NCBI GenBank assembly: GCA_002350855.1 | Contig: DEFM01000001.1 | Coordinates: 608-64,607 of the forward strand | Length of the DNA: 64,000 bases | Reading direction: 5' to 3' | From: Prevotellaceae bacterium UBA2852 | Lineage (GTDB): Bacteria; Bacteroidota; Bacteroidia; Bacteroidales; Bacteroidaceae | Part shown: piece by piece, positions 63,886 to 64,000 of the stretch | Layout of the letters: each line of letters opens with the position of its first letter | Numbering within the stretch: the stretch's first letter is position 1 | Notes under the pieces: model-generated | What the model was told of the DNA's origin: nothing | Databases searched by the model: none | What the model saw: only the letters and a program-made list of their open reading frames with translations | Made by a program: the position numbers and the translations under genes

Positions 63886-64000
63886 ATGGAACATTTCTTT
63901 AGTTTGTTCGTCCGCTCCATTTTTGTGGACAATATGATTTTCGCTTTCTTCTTGGGTATGTGCTCTTATCTTGCAGTATCCAAGACAGTAAAGACATCTC
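63886..64000 (+). CDS. nqrE: Na+-translocating NADH:quinone reductase subunit E, 3' end cut by window
   Basis: The first 38 residues ([20 protein letters not shown], then [17 protein letters not shown]) match the start of NqrE, a membrane subunit paired with NqrD. It runs out of the window. The gap to nqrD is 26 bases. nqrF should follow outside. Confidence 0.93.
   Translation, partial: MEHFFSLFVRSIFVDNMIFAFFLGMCSYLAVSKTVKTS

Overview
The window looks like chromosomal DNA of a Bacteroidales bacterium, most probably Prevotella or a close relative. Three things point there. Many intergenic regions carry the Bacteroidetes promoter pattern TTTG-N19-21-TAnnTTTG. The gene set is typical of that order: a C10 (streptopain/interpain) protease, Na+-translocating NADH:quinone reductase, methylmalonyl-CoA decarboxylase, a carboxynorspermidine dehydrogenase-type enzyme, a large OmpA porin, an OstA-like protein and two SurA-type isomerases. 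Strong Shine-Dalgarno sequences are scarce. Assignments rest on reading the translated sequence and on recall of families; no database search was run.

Layout. Bases 1-5230 are accessory: two GNAT acetyltransferases around a flavin/PNPOx protein and a small cysteine-rich membrane-tailed protein; a decayed gene tail with a 12-bp tandem repeat; a tight trio (ADP-ribosylglycohydrolase-like protein, 90-residue protein, PGN_0703-type nuclease); and the deletion scar of an AAA ATPase. Bases 5231-15031 hold a thioredoxin, a secreted esterase, tRNA-Pro(GGG), a DUF4369-like lipoprotein, a DivIC/FtsB protein, purB, a repeat-bearing pseudouridine synthase, asnS and a Gfo/Idh/MocA oxidoreductase. Bases 15170-26356 are a forward housekeeping block: membrane protein, rlmD, rluA-type synthase, prs, then an outer-membrane biogenesis run (two SurA-like proteins, an OstA-like protein, a small membrane protein) ending in mutL.

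Next come a highly expressed OmpA porin, a tRNA-Pro(TGG)/tRNA-Val(TAC) pair, and the reverse-strand C10 protease with a ThiE/TenI-like gene. lepA, recR, a membrane protein and a glycosyltransferase follow. The histidine genes hisG-hisD-hisC-hisB lie at 35346-39712, then an ABC-F ATPase and a secreted protein with two near-identical FGE-sulfatase domains. Bases 43665-48613 encode the methylmalonyl-CoA epimerase/decarboxylase sodium pump. Then come a DegQ/HtrA protease, an orphan Wza-like lipoprotein, reverse-strand LacI- and LuxR-type regulators, recA, a carboxynorspermidine dehydrogenase-type gene, tRNA-Arg(CCG), three secreted proteins of unknown role, and the nqrABCDE operon, cut by the right edge.

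Points of most interest: a tandem FGE/C-type-lectin-fold duplication whose amino-acid differences concentrate at the C-terminal binding face; the ADP-ribosylglycohydrolase/nuclease trio; a MITE-like inverted-repeat element inside the nqr operon; a tRNA-Arg in which the 19-56 tertiary pair appears switched from G-C to U-A; a LuxR regulator with a receiver lacking its phospho-Asp and a histidine-rich linker; and an exported protein built from ten CxxC motifs. No CRISPR array, complete insertion sequence, integrase, prophage or reverse transcriptase was seen.
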